The translations under genes were made by a program, and so were the position numbers. The notes beneath the pieces were generated by a model. It was given only the letters and a program-made list of their open reading frames with translations. It was not told the origin of the DNA and did not search any database. Shown one piece after another: positions 35,833-44,749 of a stretch of 64,000 bases of DNA (the first letter of the stretch is position 1; each line of letters opens with the position of its first letter). Origin of the DNA: Anaerobacillus arseniciselenatis (GTDB lineage Bacteria; Bacillota; Bacilli; Bacillales; Anaerobacillaceae); contig NZ_MLQQ01000040.1 of assembly GCF_001865995.1 (NCBI RefSeq), forward strand, positions 186,001 to 250,000, given 5' to 3'.

Positions 35833-35872
35833 TAAAAAAGGGAGAAGCTTATTGGCGTCTCCCTTTGATTTT
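35833..35872 (-). terminator. Terminator between phnD and phnC
   Basis: AAAGGGAGACGC/GCTTCTCCCTTTTTT on the minus strand. Probably partial, as phnC follows in the same direction. Confidence 0.8.
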
Positions 35873-35880
35873 TAAAAATA

Positions 35881-36813
35881 TTATTGAGATAATTGATCTT
35901 CAAATATTGCAAATACATCACGTACTACATCGTACTCTTCAGATGTAGCGGCTTCGATTGCATCCCAAGTATAAACTTCGTTCATAATTTGGATCATTTC
36001 CTCATCATCATTGAATGCTAAGAAAGCATTTGTAATCGCTTCTTTTAACTCTTCTGGTAAACCAGCACGTAATGAAATCGTATCGTTAGGAATTTCATTA
36101 GTGTAGCCAATGACACGGATCTCATCCATAATTTCTGGTCTTTCAGCTTCAAAACGGTCACGAGCATCTTCAAACGTAGTCGCAAATGCATTTACATCGT
36201 CTAAAATTGCACCAATTGCACTATCGTGTCCACCAACAACTACTTGATTAAAATGAGCATCTAAGTTTTCAACTCCGATGTCCATTAAGTGTGCTGCTGG
36301 GAATAAGAAACCAGATGTTGATAATGTATCTGGATAGTACCAAGCTAAACCTTCTGCTTCTAATAGATCTTCAATTGTATGAATGTCAGAGTCTGCATTT
36401 ACTGAGAATTGGGCACGGTATGAAGCAGAACCATTACGAACTGATTTTAAAATCACTTCAACATCAGCACGATTTTCAGCTTGTACAAATCCAAACGGAT
36501 TTAAGAAACCAATGTCAATATGTCCTGTTCTCATACCTTCTACAAGGCCTACAAAGTCGACCATAACTCGAGCTTCAACTTCAATTCCAAGAACTTCGCT
36601 TAACTTTGCTTCAAGTGGTTTTACAGTGTCAGCAATTCTGTCTGCTTCTTGAGACGGAATAAAGCCCATCGTTAATTTGTCAGGCATTTCTACAGTAGCT
36701 TCAGAACCTGTTTGTTCTGTATCTTTACTAGCTTCTTCTGAACTTCCACATGCGGCAACAACTAACATCAACATTGCAGTTAAAACTAAAAGTAAATACT
36801 TTTTCAAGATCAT
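35881..36813 (-). CDS. phnD: Phosphonate-type substrate-binding lipoprotein
   Basis: About 310 residues. Signal peptide with lipobox VAAC (Cys22) and then the PhnD fold: LTMGFIPSQEADRIADTVKPLEAKLSEVLG, MRTGHIDIGFLNPF and VVVGGHDSAIGAI. It delivers the substrate to the PhnC-PhnE pump. ATG 36813 (or TTG two codons on) follows GTGAGGG; the longer frame to 36852 is less likely. Related proteins bind phosphonate, phosphite or hypophosphite, and the sequence read by eye does not settle which. A family A repeat lies upstream. Confidence 0.9.
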   Translation of the reverse strand: MILKKYLLLVLTAMLMLVVAACGSSEEASKDTEQTGSEATVEMPDKLTMGFIPSQEADRIADTVKPLEAKLSEVLGIEVEARVMVDFVGLVEGMRTGHIDIGFLNPFGFVQAENRADVEVILKSVRNGSASYRAQFSVNADSDIHTIEDLLEAEGLAWYYPDTLSTSGFLFPAAHLMDIGVENLDAHFNQVVVGGHDSAIGAILDDVNAFATTFEDARDRFEAERPEIMDEIRVIGYTNEIPNDTISLRAGLPEELKEAITNAFLAFNDDEEMIQIMNEVYTWDAIEAATSEEYDVVRDVFAIFEDQLSQ

Positions 36814-36923
36814 GACCCTCACTTTATGTTTTTTTTCTTTCACAATAGACATAGTAGCACAATGCTCTACAATTTAGTGTTTGGTTTACACTATCTTTAC
36901 AAACTTTTAAACTTTTATTAATA

Positions 36924-37012
36924 GAGTGAATTTCATAATTACCAAAAATGAGCCACATCACGCAACTATATATTGATCTTAGTGGCGGAATAATGAATTA
37001 TGAAATTTATTA
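36924..37012. repeat. Family A repeat, copy 5
   Basis: TGAATTTCATAATT...AATTATGAAATTTA, about 89 bp, between phnD and the inositol phosphatase gene. The rest of 36853-37284 is AT-rich with no gene. Confidence 0.8.
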
Positions 37013-37284
37013 AATAATATGAGTTTTAAAATATACGTATATTTTCAGTAACAAATGTCGACAATGTTCACCAAAAACTCACATTTACTACTATACATCA
37101 TTTGATTTTGTTTTGTCTCTATAAAATTACTAAAAAATAAAAGATTTTTATATTTAGAAAATAAAGAAAAGTGTTTCTCAAGAATAATACTTTTAATATA
37201 TACTATTAAAGGAAAATATTATATAAAAAGGTGGTTAGAGGGCATTTTTTTGGCCCTTCACATAAACTGCGAAGAGCCAAAAAA

Positions 37285-38073
37285 TTAGTTAAAATACTGT
37301 CTTATTTCCGATGCTAAACCAGGTCTTGAGAATAACGTTGTAGACGTATTTGTCATATTAATCTCATTTCCCATTAATGTTGTCGCTTCGCCACCTAATT
37401 CTTTGATTAGGATGATCCCGGCGCCAATGTCCCACGGTGAGAGACGAAAGTCAATATAGGCGTCAATTCTACCTACTGCAATCCAAGCAATTTCTAATGC
37501 GGCTGAGCCTATGTATCTAACTCCTCTTGCATTTTCAATAATTGGATATAACTTCTTCTCGTCAACTTTTTCATTTGGAATTGTCCATAAACTATTTACG
37601 CTAATCATTGCTTCTGCCATTGTTACTTCTTGTAAAGGGCTAATTTTTTCATCGTTAAGATACGTCCCTTTTCCTTTTAAAGCATGAAATAGTTCGTCTT
37701 TGATAGGGTCGTAAATGATCCCCATAACTGGTTCACCTTTGTCGTAAAAAGCTACTGAAATCGCAAAATTCATTTTTTGATTGACGAAGTTCGTCGTTCC
37801 ATCAATTGGATCAATCACCCAAACTTTTTCTTCAGCAAAGTTATATTCTTGATTTTGAACCGTTCCTTCTTCACCTAAAATAAAGTGGTCAGGATAGTGC
37901 TGGTTTATTTTTGTAGCATAATATTGTTCGATTTCTCGATCTTTTTTTGTCACAAGATCTGAAGCTGATGTTTTAAACTCGACCTCGATCGTTTCTTGAA
38001 CGCTTTTTCGCAGGTTTTCGCCTGCTTCCTTTGTCCATGTTTTTGCTAATTCATATAAAGATTCATAATTCAT
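37285..38073 (-). CDS. Inositol-1-monophosphatase family phosphatase
   Basis: About 262 residues. Metal-dependent sugar-phosphate or nucleotide phosphatase of the SuhB/IMPase family, as B. subtilis YktC. Motifs: GEEG, then WVIDPIDGTTNFV (metal site 1) and SPWDIGAGIILIKELGG (site 2). ATG at 38073 follows TGAGGTGA; the open frame continues to 38115 without a better site. It stands alone between minD and the phn cassette. Confidence 0.92.
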   Translation of the reverse strand: MNYESLYELAKTWTKEAGENLRKSVQETIEVEFKTSASDLVTKKDREIEQYYATKINQHYPDHFILGEEGTVQNQEYNFAEEKVWVIDPIDGTTNFVNQKMNFAISVAFYDKGEPVMGIIYDPIKDELFHALKGKGTYLNDEKISPLQEVTMAEAMISVNSLWTIPNEKVDEKKLYPIIENARGVRYIGSAALEIAWIAVGRIDAYIDFRLSPWDIGAGIILIKELGGEATTLMGNEINMTNTSTTLFSRPGLASEIRQYFN

Positions 38074-38099
38074 GTTTATCACCTCAAAAACTAATTTTT

Positions 38100-38237
38100 C
38101 ATAGAAAACCATCATGACGATATTCCGTCACCATTTAACATGTAAAAGAACGATCAACTTCCTTCTCTTCGCGGTAAACTTCTATCGAATTTTAGAGGCT
38201 TGTTCAGGAAATCGCTCGTTCTTTTTTCATAGAAAAT
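38100..38237 (+). repeat. Family B repeat, copy 9
   Basis: Full copy. Arms AAAAGAACGA (38144-38153) and TCGTTCTTTT (38216-38225) are perfect complements; core CTTCTCTTCGCGG. Confidence 0.88.
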
Positions 38238-38290
38238 CCTCATGGCGGCAGGCATGCCGCCATCATCTAACATGAAAAGTCAGGCGGGGG
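38228..38290 (+). repeat. Family B repeat, copy 10, left part
   Basis: Starts CATAGAAAATCCTCATGGCG inside the end of copy 9 and ends near AGTCAGGCGGGGGTCC. The tandem arrangement suggests insertion at or recombination with the earlier copy. Confidence 0.75.
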
Positions 38291-38349
38291 TCCTAACCAA
38301 CTAACCACTATCCACTAACCACTAACCAACCTAATTTATTGTTTTCAAA

Positions 38350-38383
38350 TTTTAAAAAGCTAGCAAGAATTTACTTGCTAACT
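38350..38383 (-). terminator. Terminator of the mre-min operon
   Basis: GTTAGCAAG/CTTGCTAGC hairpin then TTTTTAAAATTT on the minus strand, 47 bp past minD. Confidence 0.85.
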
Positions 38384-38429
38384 TTGGGACAATATTCTTT
38401 ATCATACTATAATAACGTTAAAACGACAA

Positions 38430-39227
38430 TTATGATCTAATTCCAAAAAATTTCTTCACCTTCGTAAATACCCCTGTATCTTCCTCTAATGACATTAAAG
38501 GAACTGTTTCACCTAAGATTCTTCTTGCAATATTTCGATAGGCGATTGAAGCACGGGTATTCGGTTGAAACGCAATTGGTTCTCCTTTATTTGATGCTTT
38601 AATCACTTCATCATCATCAGCGACGATCCCTAATAATTCGATCGCTAAAATGGAGACGATTTCATCGACGTCTAACATATCACCACTTTTCATCATATGA
38701 CCACGAATACGGTTTACGATCAGTCGTGGTGACTCCATGTCTTCCTGCTCTAATAAACCAATAATTCGATCCGCATCACGTACAGCTGATGTTTCTGGTG
38801 TCGTCACAACGACAGCTTTATCTGCCCCAGCGACGGCATTTTTAAAACCTTGTTCAATTCCTGCAGGACAGTCAATAATGACATAATCATACTCTTCTTT
38901 TAATTCTTTAACGATCACTTTCATTTGTTCTGGATTTACAGCAGCTTTATCCTTTGTTTGCGCTGCTGGTAAAAGCATTAAACATTCAAAACGCTTGTCT
39001 TTTATTAGTGCTTGCTGAAGACGACAACGCTCCTCGACGACGTCAACAATATCATAAATAATACGATTTTCTAAACCCATGACAACATCAAGATTACGTA
39101 GGCCAATATCTGTATCTACTAAACAAACCTTTTTTCCTGAAAGTGCAAGCGCAGTTCCAATATTTGCAGATGTAGTTGTTTTTCCAACCCCACCTTTACC
39201 AGAAGTAATTACAATCGCCTCTCCCAT
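38430..39227 (-). CDS. minD: Septum site-determining ATPase MinD
   Basis: A 265-residue ParA-like ATPase that carries MinC to the membrane and keeps division away from the poles. Deviant Walker A KGGVGKTT at about 10-17, switch region DCPAGIEQGF, and a C-terminal amphipathic helix (FTKVKKFFGI) for membrane binding. It follows minC, with a family E repeat between them. Confidence 0.97.
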   Translation of the reverse strand: MGEAIVITSGKGGVGKTTTSANIGTALALSGKKVCLVDTDIGLRNLDVVMGLENRIIYDIVDVVEERCRLQQALIKDKRFECLMLLPAAQTKDKAAVNPEQMKVIVKELKEEYDYVIIDCPAGIEQGFKNAVAGADKAVVVTTPETSAVRDADRIIGLLEQEDMESPRLIVNRIRGHMMKSGDMLDVDEIVSILAIELLGIVADDDEVIKASNKGEPIAFQPNTRASIAYRNIARRILGETVPLMSLEEDTGVFTKVKKFFGIRS

Positions 39228-39242
39228 GCGAAATTCCCCTTT

Positions 39243-39352
39243 CTAAGTTCAATGTAAAATTTAAAATGAAAAATTTATAATTATTTGAGAGTAGCGCTAC
39301 GAAGCATTACGTTCATCAATTTTAAATTATAAATTGTTAAATTATACATTGT
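39243..39352. repeat. Family E AT-rich word repeat, copy 3, inside the min operon
   Basis: TTCAATGTAAAATTTAAAATG, GTAGCGCTAC palindrome, then TTTTAAATTATAAATTGTTAAA. Lies between minC and minD, usually closely spaced genes. Confidence 0.65.
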
Positions 39353-40017
39353 TAAACGTTTGTTATTTTCGGACGCAATTTCCCCATATGTTGGACACGT
39401 TCGATCGCAATCTTATTGTCTTTACCGATATAAGCGCATTCCATTTCATGAACTTCGTTATCTTTTGTATCTGGTGAGCGATTGACAACTTCAGCAATTC
39501 GCAACTGTGACGGTTCCATTTTCGACGCTGTGATCACTGAATCTTCATTCCCATCACACCCTGCATGGGCAATGCCACGCAAAACTCCCATTACATAAAT
39601 ATTTCCGGTTGCCATCACGGTTCCACCTGGGTTTACGTCACCTAACAGAAGAAGGTCCCCTTGTATTTGTAACACTTGTCCTGATCGAATTACTTTAACA
39701 ACCGTTGATGTTTGCGCCTCTTTCCTTAAGCTTTCCGCATCTTCTTTGGTAATTACATTTGAATCAATGGTATTGATCACCAAATTTTTCCTATCGTTAA
39801 TCACGGTTTTAATTTGCTCTGTTTGCTCCTCAGTTAAATAACGATTGCCGACTGATACTTTTACTTCAACGGCCGGTCCTTCTCGTGTTTGAGAATATTT
39901 CGATGAAAGCTTTTCTTCAAGCTCATTAACTAATTCAGGAAACGAACACTCGTCGTTTAGATATAAAATTAGGCCTTCTTTGGTTCCTCTAACCGTAACA
40001 TAGTTTGTTTTTTGCAT
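39352..40017 (-). CDS. minC: Septum site-determining protein MinC
   Basis: 221 residues. Inhibits FtsZ ring formation away from mid-cell. The N-terminal FtsZ-contact domain (1-105) is followed by the C-terminal beta-helical MinD-binding domain with GDVNPGGTVMATGNIYVMGVLRGIAHAG. Usual length. Ends 124 bp before minD. Confidence 0.95.
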   Translation of the reverse strand: MQKTNYVTVRGTKEGLILYLNDECSFPELVNELEEKLSSKYSQTREGPAVEVKVSVGNRYLTEEQTEQIKTVINDRKNLVINTIDSNVITKEDAESLRKEAQTSTVVKVIRSGQVLQIQGDLLLLGDVNPGGTVMATGNIYVMGVLRGIAHAGCDGNEDSVITASKMEPSQLRIAEVVNRSPDTKDNEVHEMECAYIGKDNKIAIERVQHMGKLRPKITNV

Positions 40018-40047
40018 GATCCAAAGTTCACCTCAACTTTCTTATAT

Positions 40048-40608
40048 TCAACGTTGCCACCTAAAATCCTTTTTTCTTTTGTTTATTTTTTCTTCAACAT
40101 CGTCATTTTTTTGCAAAAATAATAAAAACTTTCGTAGTGGAAAGGCAATAATAATCATAAATACACTATTTACAACTAAACTTGGTAAAAGTCGTTCATA
40201 TAAAAATTGTTCATGAGCAAGGTTCGTTATTCCGACCATAAAATGAATTCCGTACACGAGATAGTCAAGAACAAGCGTTCCAAAAACTGCGGTTATAATT
40301 AATAAGTATAAATTTTTTTGAAAGATTTTATATGTAAATCCTAGCAAATATGCTGTAAAAAACATACTAAAAATATAAATACCAAGCACATGTGTATAAA
40401 TTACATCTTGAAATAAACCTAAAACAATTGCATAAATACCTCCAGTTGTTCTACCTAAAAAAATCGTAATTACGATAACAAATATAAAGGCAAAGCGTGG
40501 AATAATGATTGCTTCAGACCCAAAGCGGTCTGGTGAGAAGACTTGGAAAACGGTTCCTTCTATGATAAAAAGAAGGAATATAAAAAAGGGAAGGAGACAG
40601 CGAATCAT
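40048..40608 (-). CDS. mreD: Rod shape-determining protein MreD
   Basis: A 186-residue integral membrane protein with five or six helices, a partner of MreC in the elongation complex. ATG at 40608 follows GGGGAGGGGG and overlaps the mreC stop by a few bases, so translation is coupled. Sequence is poorly conserved in this family; the position between mreC and minC makes the call firm. Confidence 0.92.
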   Translation of the reverse strand: MIRCLLPFFIFLLFIIEGTVFQVFSPDRFGSEAIIIPRFAFIFVIVITIFLGRTTGGIYAIVLGLFQDVIYTHVLGIYIFSMFFTAYLLGFTYKIFQKNLYLLIITAVFGTLVLDYLVYGIHFMVGITNLAHEQFLYERLLPSLVVNSVFMIIIAFPLRKFLLFLQKNDDVEEKINKRKKDFRWQR

Positions 40609-40609
40609 A

Positions 40610-41488
40610 TTAATCCCCCTCCCCGTCATTTAACATAATAGCTTCAATCGTAGGAGCACCGCGCTTTACGATTAGTACATAATCTAAATTATGAAAACTA
40701 GCTGACGGCTCAATATATGCGTTTTTCGTTAAACCATATTCATCAGCTTCGACACTCATTACTTCCCCTATAAGCAAGCCTTTAGGGAATATGCCTCCTA
40801 ACCCTGACGTAATGACTGTTTGTCCTACTTCGATTTTGGCGTCTGCTTCAATTTTCCTTAGCATTAGCGCCCCCGTTTGCTCATCATACCCTTCAATAAA
40901 ACCGTATACTTCAGTGTCTTCAGCATCGACCATAGCTGATATTCTGTTTGTACGATCATGATCAGTAAGAAGCTGTACAGTAGATGTAAACTGTGACACA
41001 TTGTTTACTTTTCCTACTAAACCTTTGGAGGTTATGACTGCCATATCAACTTCAACGCCATGTTGTTCTCCTTTGTTCACACCAATAAACTCGTTCCAAC
41101 GATCAGGGGAACGATGAATAACTAAGGCAGGCTTTAACTCATGGTCAAAAAGACTTTCTTCTATATCTAACGCTTCTTTTAATTGATCATTTTGTCGTCG
41201 AAGAACATTTACTTCTACGGCAATTTGTGCATAGTCGTCTAAATGTGCTTTTAAGATTCTGTTTTCTTCATACAAGTTTCGCATCTCATCAAGATTCTCA
41301 AATAAACCCGCTACGTAATGAGCGGGTTTATTAAATGTGGACTGGACCCAGCCCACTGAGTCTTTCATGAACTGCTCAGGCCATGTTAAACTTCGTCGAT
41401 CACTCATGGAATAGCCAATTAATGCCACCAACAGAATAATACTAACGAGAAGCACTATTAGTCTTTTATTTGAGAAAAATTGGGGCAT
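40610..41488 (-). CDS. mreC: Rod shape-determining protein MreC
   Basis: About 292 residues. One N-terminal membrane helix, a coiled coil (RNLYEENRILKAHLDDYAQ) and an extracytoplasmic beta domain with VITSKGLVGKV and TSGLGGIFPKGLLIGEV. It scaffolds cell-wall synthases along MreB. ATG 41488 follows AAGTAGGTG; three extra in-frame codons upstream lack a site. Confidence 0.95.
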   Translation of the reverse strand: MPQFFSNKRLIVLLVSIILLVALIGYSMSDRRSLTWPEQFMKDSVGWVQSTFNKPAHYVAGLFENLDEMRNLYEENRILKAHLDDYAQIAVEVNVLRRQNDQLKEALDIEESLFDHELKPALVIHRSPDRWNEFIGVNKGEQHGVEVDMAVITSKGLVGKVNNVSQFTSTVQLLTDHDRTNRISAMVDAEDTEVYGFIEGYDEQTGALMLRKIEADAKIEVGQTVITSGLGGIFPKGLLIGEVMSVEADEYGLTKNAYIEPSASFHNLDYVLIVKRGAPTIEAIMLNDGEGD

Positions 41489-41501
41489 TGAACACACCTA
41501 C

Positions 41502-42539
41502 TTACTTCCGATTTGAACGTACTGTAATTCCAGCCTTCGAACGGAATAAATGAAGATTTTCTAACGCTCTTCCCGTTCCTAGGGCTACACAATCTAATGG
41601 ATTTTCCGCTACTAATACAGGCATATGTGTCTCATCACTTAAAACACGATCCAAATTACGTAATAATCCACCACCACCAGTTAAAACAATTCCGCGATCC
41701 ATAATATCAGCCGCTAATTCAGGTGGTGACTTTTCTAATGTATTTTTCACTGATTCAATAATTGTGTTAACTGTATCAGCAAGCGCCTCAGCAATTTCTG
41801 TTGCCGTAATTGTAATTGTTTTCGGTAAACCAGTCACTAAGTCTCGACCACGAATGTCCATATCTTCAATTCCATCAGGGGTACCTGCTGAACCAATCTC
41901 AAATTTAATTGCTTCTGCTGTGCGCTCACCGATCATTAAATTATAAACTTTCTTAATGTACTGAATAATCGAGTCATCCATTTCATCCCCAGCTACGCGA
42001 ATCGACTGACTCGTCACAATTCCTCCAAGAGAAATAATTGCCACCTCTGTTGTACCACCACCGATGTCAACAACCATACTACCCGTTGGCTCCCACACAG
42101 GAAGGTCAGCACCAATTGCTGCAGCAAACGGCTCTTCAATCGTATATGCTTCTCTTGCTCCGGCTTGTTTTGTTGCATCTTCTACCGCACGCTTTTCAAC
42201 GGCTGTAATTCCTGAAGGAACACAAACCATTACATTCGGTTTACGCGTAAAAATAGATCTATTTTTCTGAGCTTGTCTAATGAAATATTTCATCATTGTC
42301 GCCGTTGTATCAAAGTCAGCAATAACTCCATCTTTCATCGGACGAACCGCAACAATATTGCCTGGCGTACGTCCAATCATATTTTTTGCATCATTACCAA
42401 CAGCTTCTATTGTACCTGTATCTGTGCGAATCGCAACTACAGAAGGTTCACGGACAATCACACCTTTTCCCTTCACGTATACGAGTGTATTTGCAGTACC
42501 TAAATCGATTCCTAAATCTTTTGAAAAACCACCAAACAT
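41502..42539 (-). CDS. mreB: Rod shape-determining protein MreB (actin-like)
   Basis: 345 residues. Filament-forming ATPase guiding lateral wall growth. Phosphate-binding loops [12 protein letters not shown] and [12 protein letters not shown]; the C-terminal [10 protein letters not shown] is standard. Only 13 bp from mreC. A 620-bp gap precedes it, with TATAAT at 42618-42623 as a possible -10, so it may have its own promoter. Confidence 0.97.
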   Translation of the reverse strand: MFGGFSKDLGIDLGTANTLVYVKGKGVIVREPSVVAIRTDTGTIEAVGNDAKNMIGRTPGNIVAVRPMKDGVIADFDTTATMMKYFIRQAQKNRSIFTRKPNVMVCVPSGITAVEKRAVEDATKQAGAREAYTIEEPFAAAIGADLPVWEPTGSMVVDIGGGTTEVAIISLGGIVTSQSIRVAGDEMDDSIIQYIKKVYNLMIGERTAEAIKFEIGSAGTPDGIEDMDIRGRDLVTGLPKTITITATEIAEALADTVNTIIESVKNTLEKSPPELAADIMDRGIVLTGGGGLLRNLDRVLSDETHMPVLVAENPLDCVALGTGRALENLHLFRSKAGITVRSNRK

Positions 42540-42689
42540 CTATGTATCTCCCTTCAATGGAAAGCGTAAATCGCTATTTATGTAATTTCATGAGGTATTA
42601 TTAAATCCATAACCTTTATTATACTAAAAATAAATTAAAAAGGATAGAGATTTCAAAACGAAATGTAAATGTAAATTTACTGACAATTA

Positions 42690-43168
42690 TTTTGAATGTA
42701 CAATTTAAAATTAAAAATTAAAAATTCTTGTGGGTAGTGCTTTGGTGTACCAGTTTTGAGTTTTGAGTTGTTGATTGTAATGCTTCGAAGCTACAATTTA
42801 CAATTCTTGTGTGTAATTCTACGAAGCTTTTTGTAGTGAAGCTCCGTAGCTAATGTACAATTTAGAATGTTTATAAGCAATGCTTCGATGTGCCTAATTT
42901 GGATTCCAATTTTTAACTATCAGTTTTGAGTTTTGAGTGTTGAGTGTTGAGTGTTGAGTTGATGGAATGTAATGCTTCGAAACGTGTACAATTTACAACT
43001 AAAACTTTAGAAATTTTGTACGTAGCACTTCGAAGCACCAATAAATCATTTGCAATTTTGTAGTTGATAATTAATGCATTGTAAGTTTTGAGTGTTAAGT
43101 TGGTGGAAGTTGAGCTTCGAAGCTACACCCACAAAAACTCAACACTCTTAACTCAAAACTCAAACATA
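42690..43168. repeat. Family E AT-rich word repeat, copy 4, largest
   Basis: Many blocks of TTTTGAGTGTTGAG, ACAATTTACAATT and CTTCGAAGC. The last part (43085-43165) is a long palindrome, TTTTGAGTGTTAAG against CTTAACTCAAAACTC, reaching the radC stop. No gene in 42540-43159. Confidence 0.75.
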
Positions 43169-43849
43169 ACCTTTCTCTTTTAAGCTCACAAATTTTTGAT
43201 CACCGATAATGATGTGGTCTAAAAGTTCTATTCCAACCACTTTTCCGCTCTCGGCAAGGCGTTTTGTCACCTCAATGTCTTCTCTACTTGGCGCAGGGTC
43301 TCCACTGGGGTGATTATGAAGACATATGATCGATGCGGCCGAATAACGAAAAGCTTCTTTAAAAACTTCCCTTGGGTGAACGATCGAGGCATTCAAGCTT
43401 CCGATAAAAATTGTTTTTTTGTGAATGACATGATTTTTCGTATTTAAATACAGAGAGACGAAATGCTCTTGCGTCAAAAAGCGCATATCTTCCATCACAT
43501 AATTAGATACATCTTCAGGTGAACGAATGATGATGCGATCTTCCATTTGCAACTTATGAACTCTACTTCCTAGTTCAATAGCCGCAAGAAGCTGTACCGC
43601 CTTCGTATCACCTATTCCTTTAATTTTTTTTAACTCTTCAACCGTTGATTCTTTTAAAAATTTTAAGCCGTTGAAATGGTGCAATATCCGTTGTGATAAC
43701 TGCAACACCGATTCTTGCTTCGTTCCTGTCCCTAAAAGAATAGCAATTAACTCTTGATTTGATAAAGCTTTCGACCCTTCTTTTAAAAGGCGTTCCCTCG
43801 GCCTTTCACCATGCGGAAAATCACGGATCATTAATGGTTTCACTTGCAT
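43160..43849 (-). CDS. radC: RadC family JAMM-domain protein
   Basis: 229 residues. An N-terminal helix-hairpin-helix (IKGIGDTKAVQLLAAIELG) and a C-terminal JAMM metal site HNHPSGDPAPSREDIEV. Once linked to DNA repair, but its function is uncertain; some relatives matter in competence. Conserved position between maf and mreB. ATG 43849 follows GGGAGGAG. Confidence 0.93.
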   Translation of the reverse strand: MQVKPLMIRDFPHGERPRERLLKEGSKALSNQELIAILLGTGTKQESVLQLSQRILHHFNGLKFLKESTVEELKKIKGIGDTKAVQLLAAIELGSRVHKLQMEDRIIIRSPEDVSNYVMEDMRFLTQEHFVSLYLNTKNHVIHKKTIFIGSLNASIVHPREVFKEAFRYSAASIICLHNHPSGDPAPSREDIEVTKRLAESGKVVGIELLDHIIIGDQKFVSLKEKGYV

Positions 43850-43911
43850 ACATACTCCTCCCTTTTTTTCGGGAGAGCGATTTCAATCGAGTAAAACAAG
43901 GAGGTTATTTG

Positions 43912-44490
43912 CTACTCCCGATGACGAATTAAGTGTTGAAAGTTTTTTAACTCTCTCACTGTCCTCGCTAACGGTAAGCCGACAACATTAAAATAACAAC
44001 CATCGATTTTATTGACGAATAGTGCACCTAACCCTTGAATTCCATAAGATCCTGCCTTATCAAAAGGCTCGCCACTTCCAATATAGCTTTCAATATCACT
44101 CTCTTCTAACGGCAGAAATGAAACAATCGTTCTTTCATGAAAACTGACCGTTTTTTCATCGGATATGATTGCTACACCTGTATACACTTCATGATTTTTT
44201 CCCGAAAGAAGGCAGAGCATTTCTTTTGCTTCTTCTTCATTATTAGGCTTTCCCAAAATCTCGCCATTTATAGAAACAATTGTATCTGCTCCAATAATAA
44301 TACAGTCTTCGTGACGCAAAAAAACATCACGTGCTTTTCTTTTTGCAAGTTGTTCAACTACTTGATCTGGAGTTTCGGTTTGGTTAAAAGATTCGTCAAC
44401 TGAGCTAGTGGAAATAGAAAATTCGAGCTGCGCTTGCTCGAGCAGCTGCTTACGACGAGGTGAGCCAGAGGCTAAAATGAGTTTTTTCAC
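43912..44490 (-). CDS. maf: Maf nucleotide pyrophosphatase
   Basis: About 192 residues. Hydrolyses non-canonical or canonical NTPs (dTTP/UTP type) and is linked to septum formation and competence in Bacillus. Motifs LASGSPRRKQLL, SSVDESF, GADTIVSING and GSYGIQGLGALFV. GTG 44490 follows AAAGGAG with correct spacing and is preferred over the longer frame to 44541. Confidence 0.94.
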   Translation of the reverse strand: MKKLILASGSPRRKQLLEQAQLEFSISTSSVDESFNQTETPDQVVEQLAKRKARDVFLRHEDCIIIGADTIVSINGEILGKPNNEEEAKEMLCLLSGKNHEVYTGVAIISDEKTVSFHERTIVSFLPLEESDIESYIGSGEPFDKAGSYGIQGLGALFVNKIDGCYFNVVGLPLARTVRELKNFQHLIRHRE

Positions 44491-44700
44491 GGAGATTCTC
44501 CTTTGCAAAATAGATTTTTTTAATAGCTCGTCACTCGGCACACTTTACTATCCAGGCAACGATTTTTCACTCGCAATGCGAAGAACTATTTGTACAAAGG
44601 AAACTACTTTTAGAATACCAAATTGTACAAATATTTCAATTACTTTTATGTAAAATTTTCGACTCAATTTTCTAATTTTCAACTTCAAAAAGGGTTGAAA

Positions 44701-44748
44701 GGGTAAGAAAAACTTAGAACTGAACACCCTAAGCTTTTCTTACGTTTT
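44701..44748 (-). terminator. Terminator of the aspartase-like gene
   Basis: CTTAG/CTAAG hairpin extended by GTAAGAAAA/TTTTCTTAC, with TTTTTCTT on the minus strand, right after the stop. Confidence 0.65.
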
Positions 44749-44749
44749 T

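Noticed and set aside
37243-37287. Hairpin TTTTTTTGGCCCTTC with GAAGAGCCAAAAAA after the inositol phosphatase gene as a terminator
   Set aside because: The T-run is in the 5' arm; after the stem both strands read A, so it is not a normal intrinsic terminator.
43865-43925. CGGGAG/CTCCCG hairpin between maf and radC as a terminator
   Set aside because: Followed by A-run on the transcribed strand and radC starts just after; more likely chance or an RNA-stability stem.
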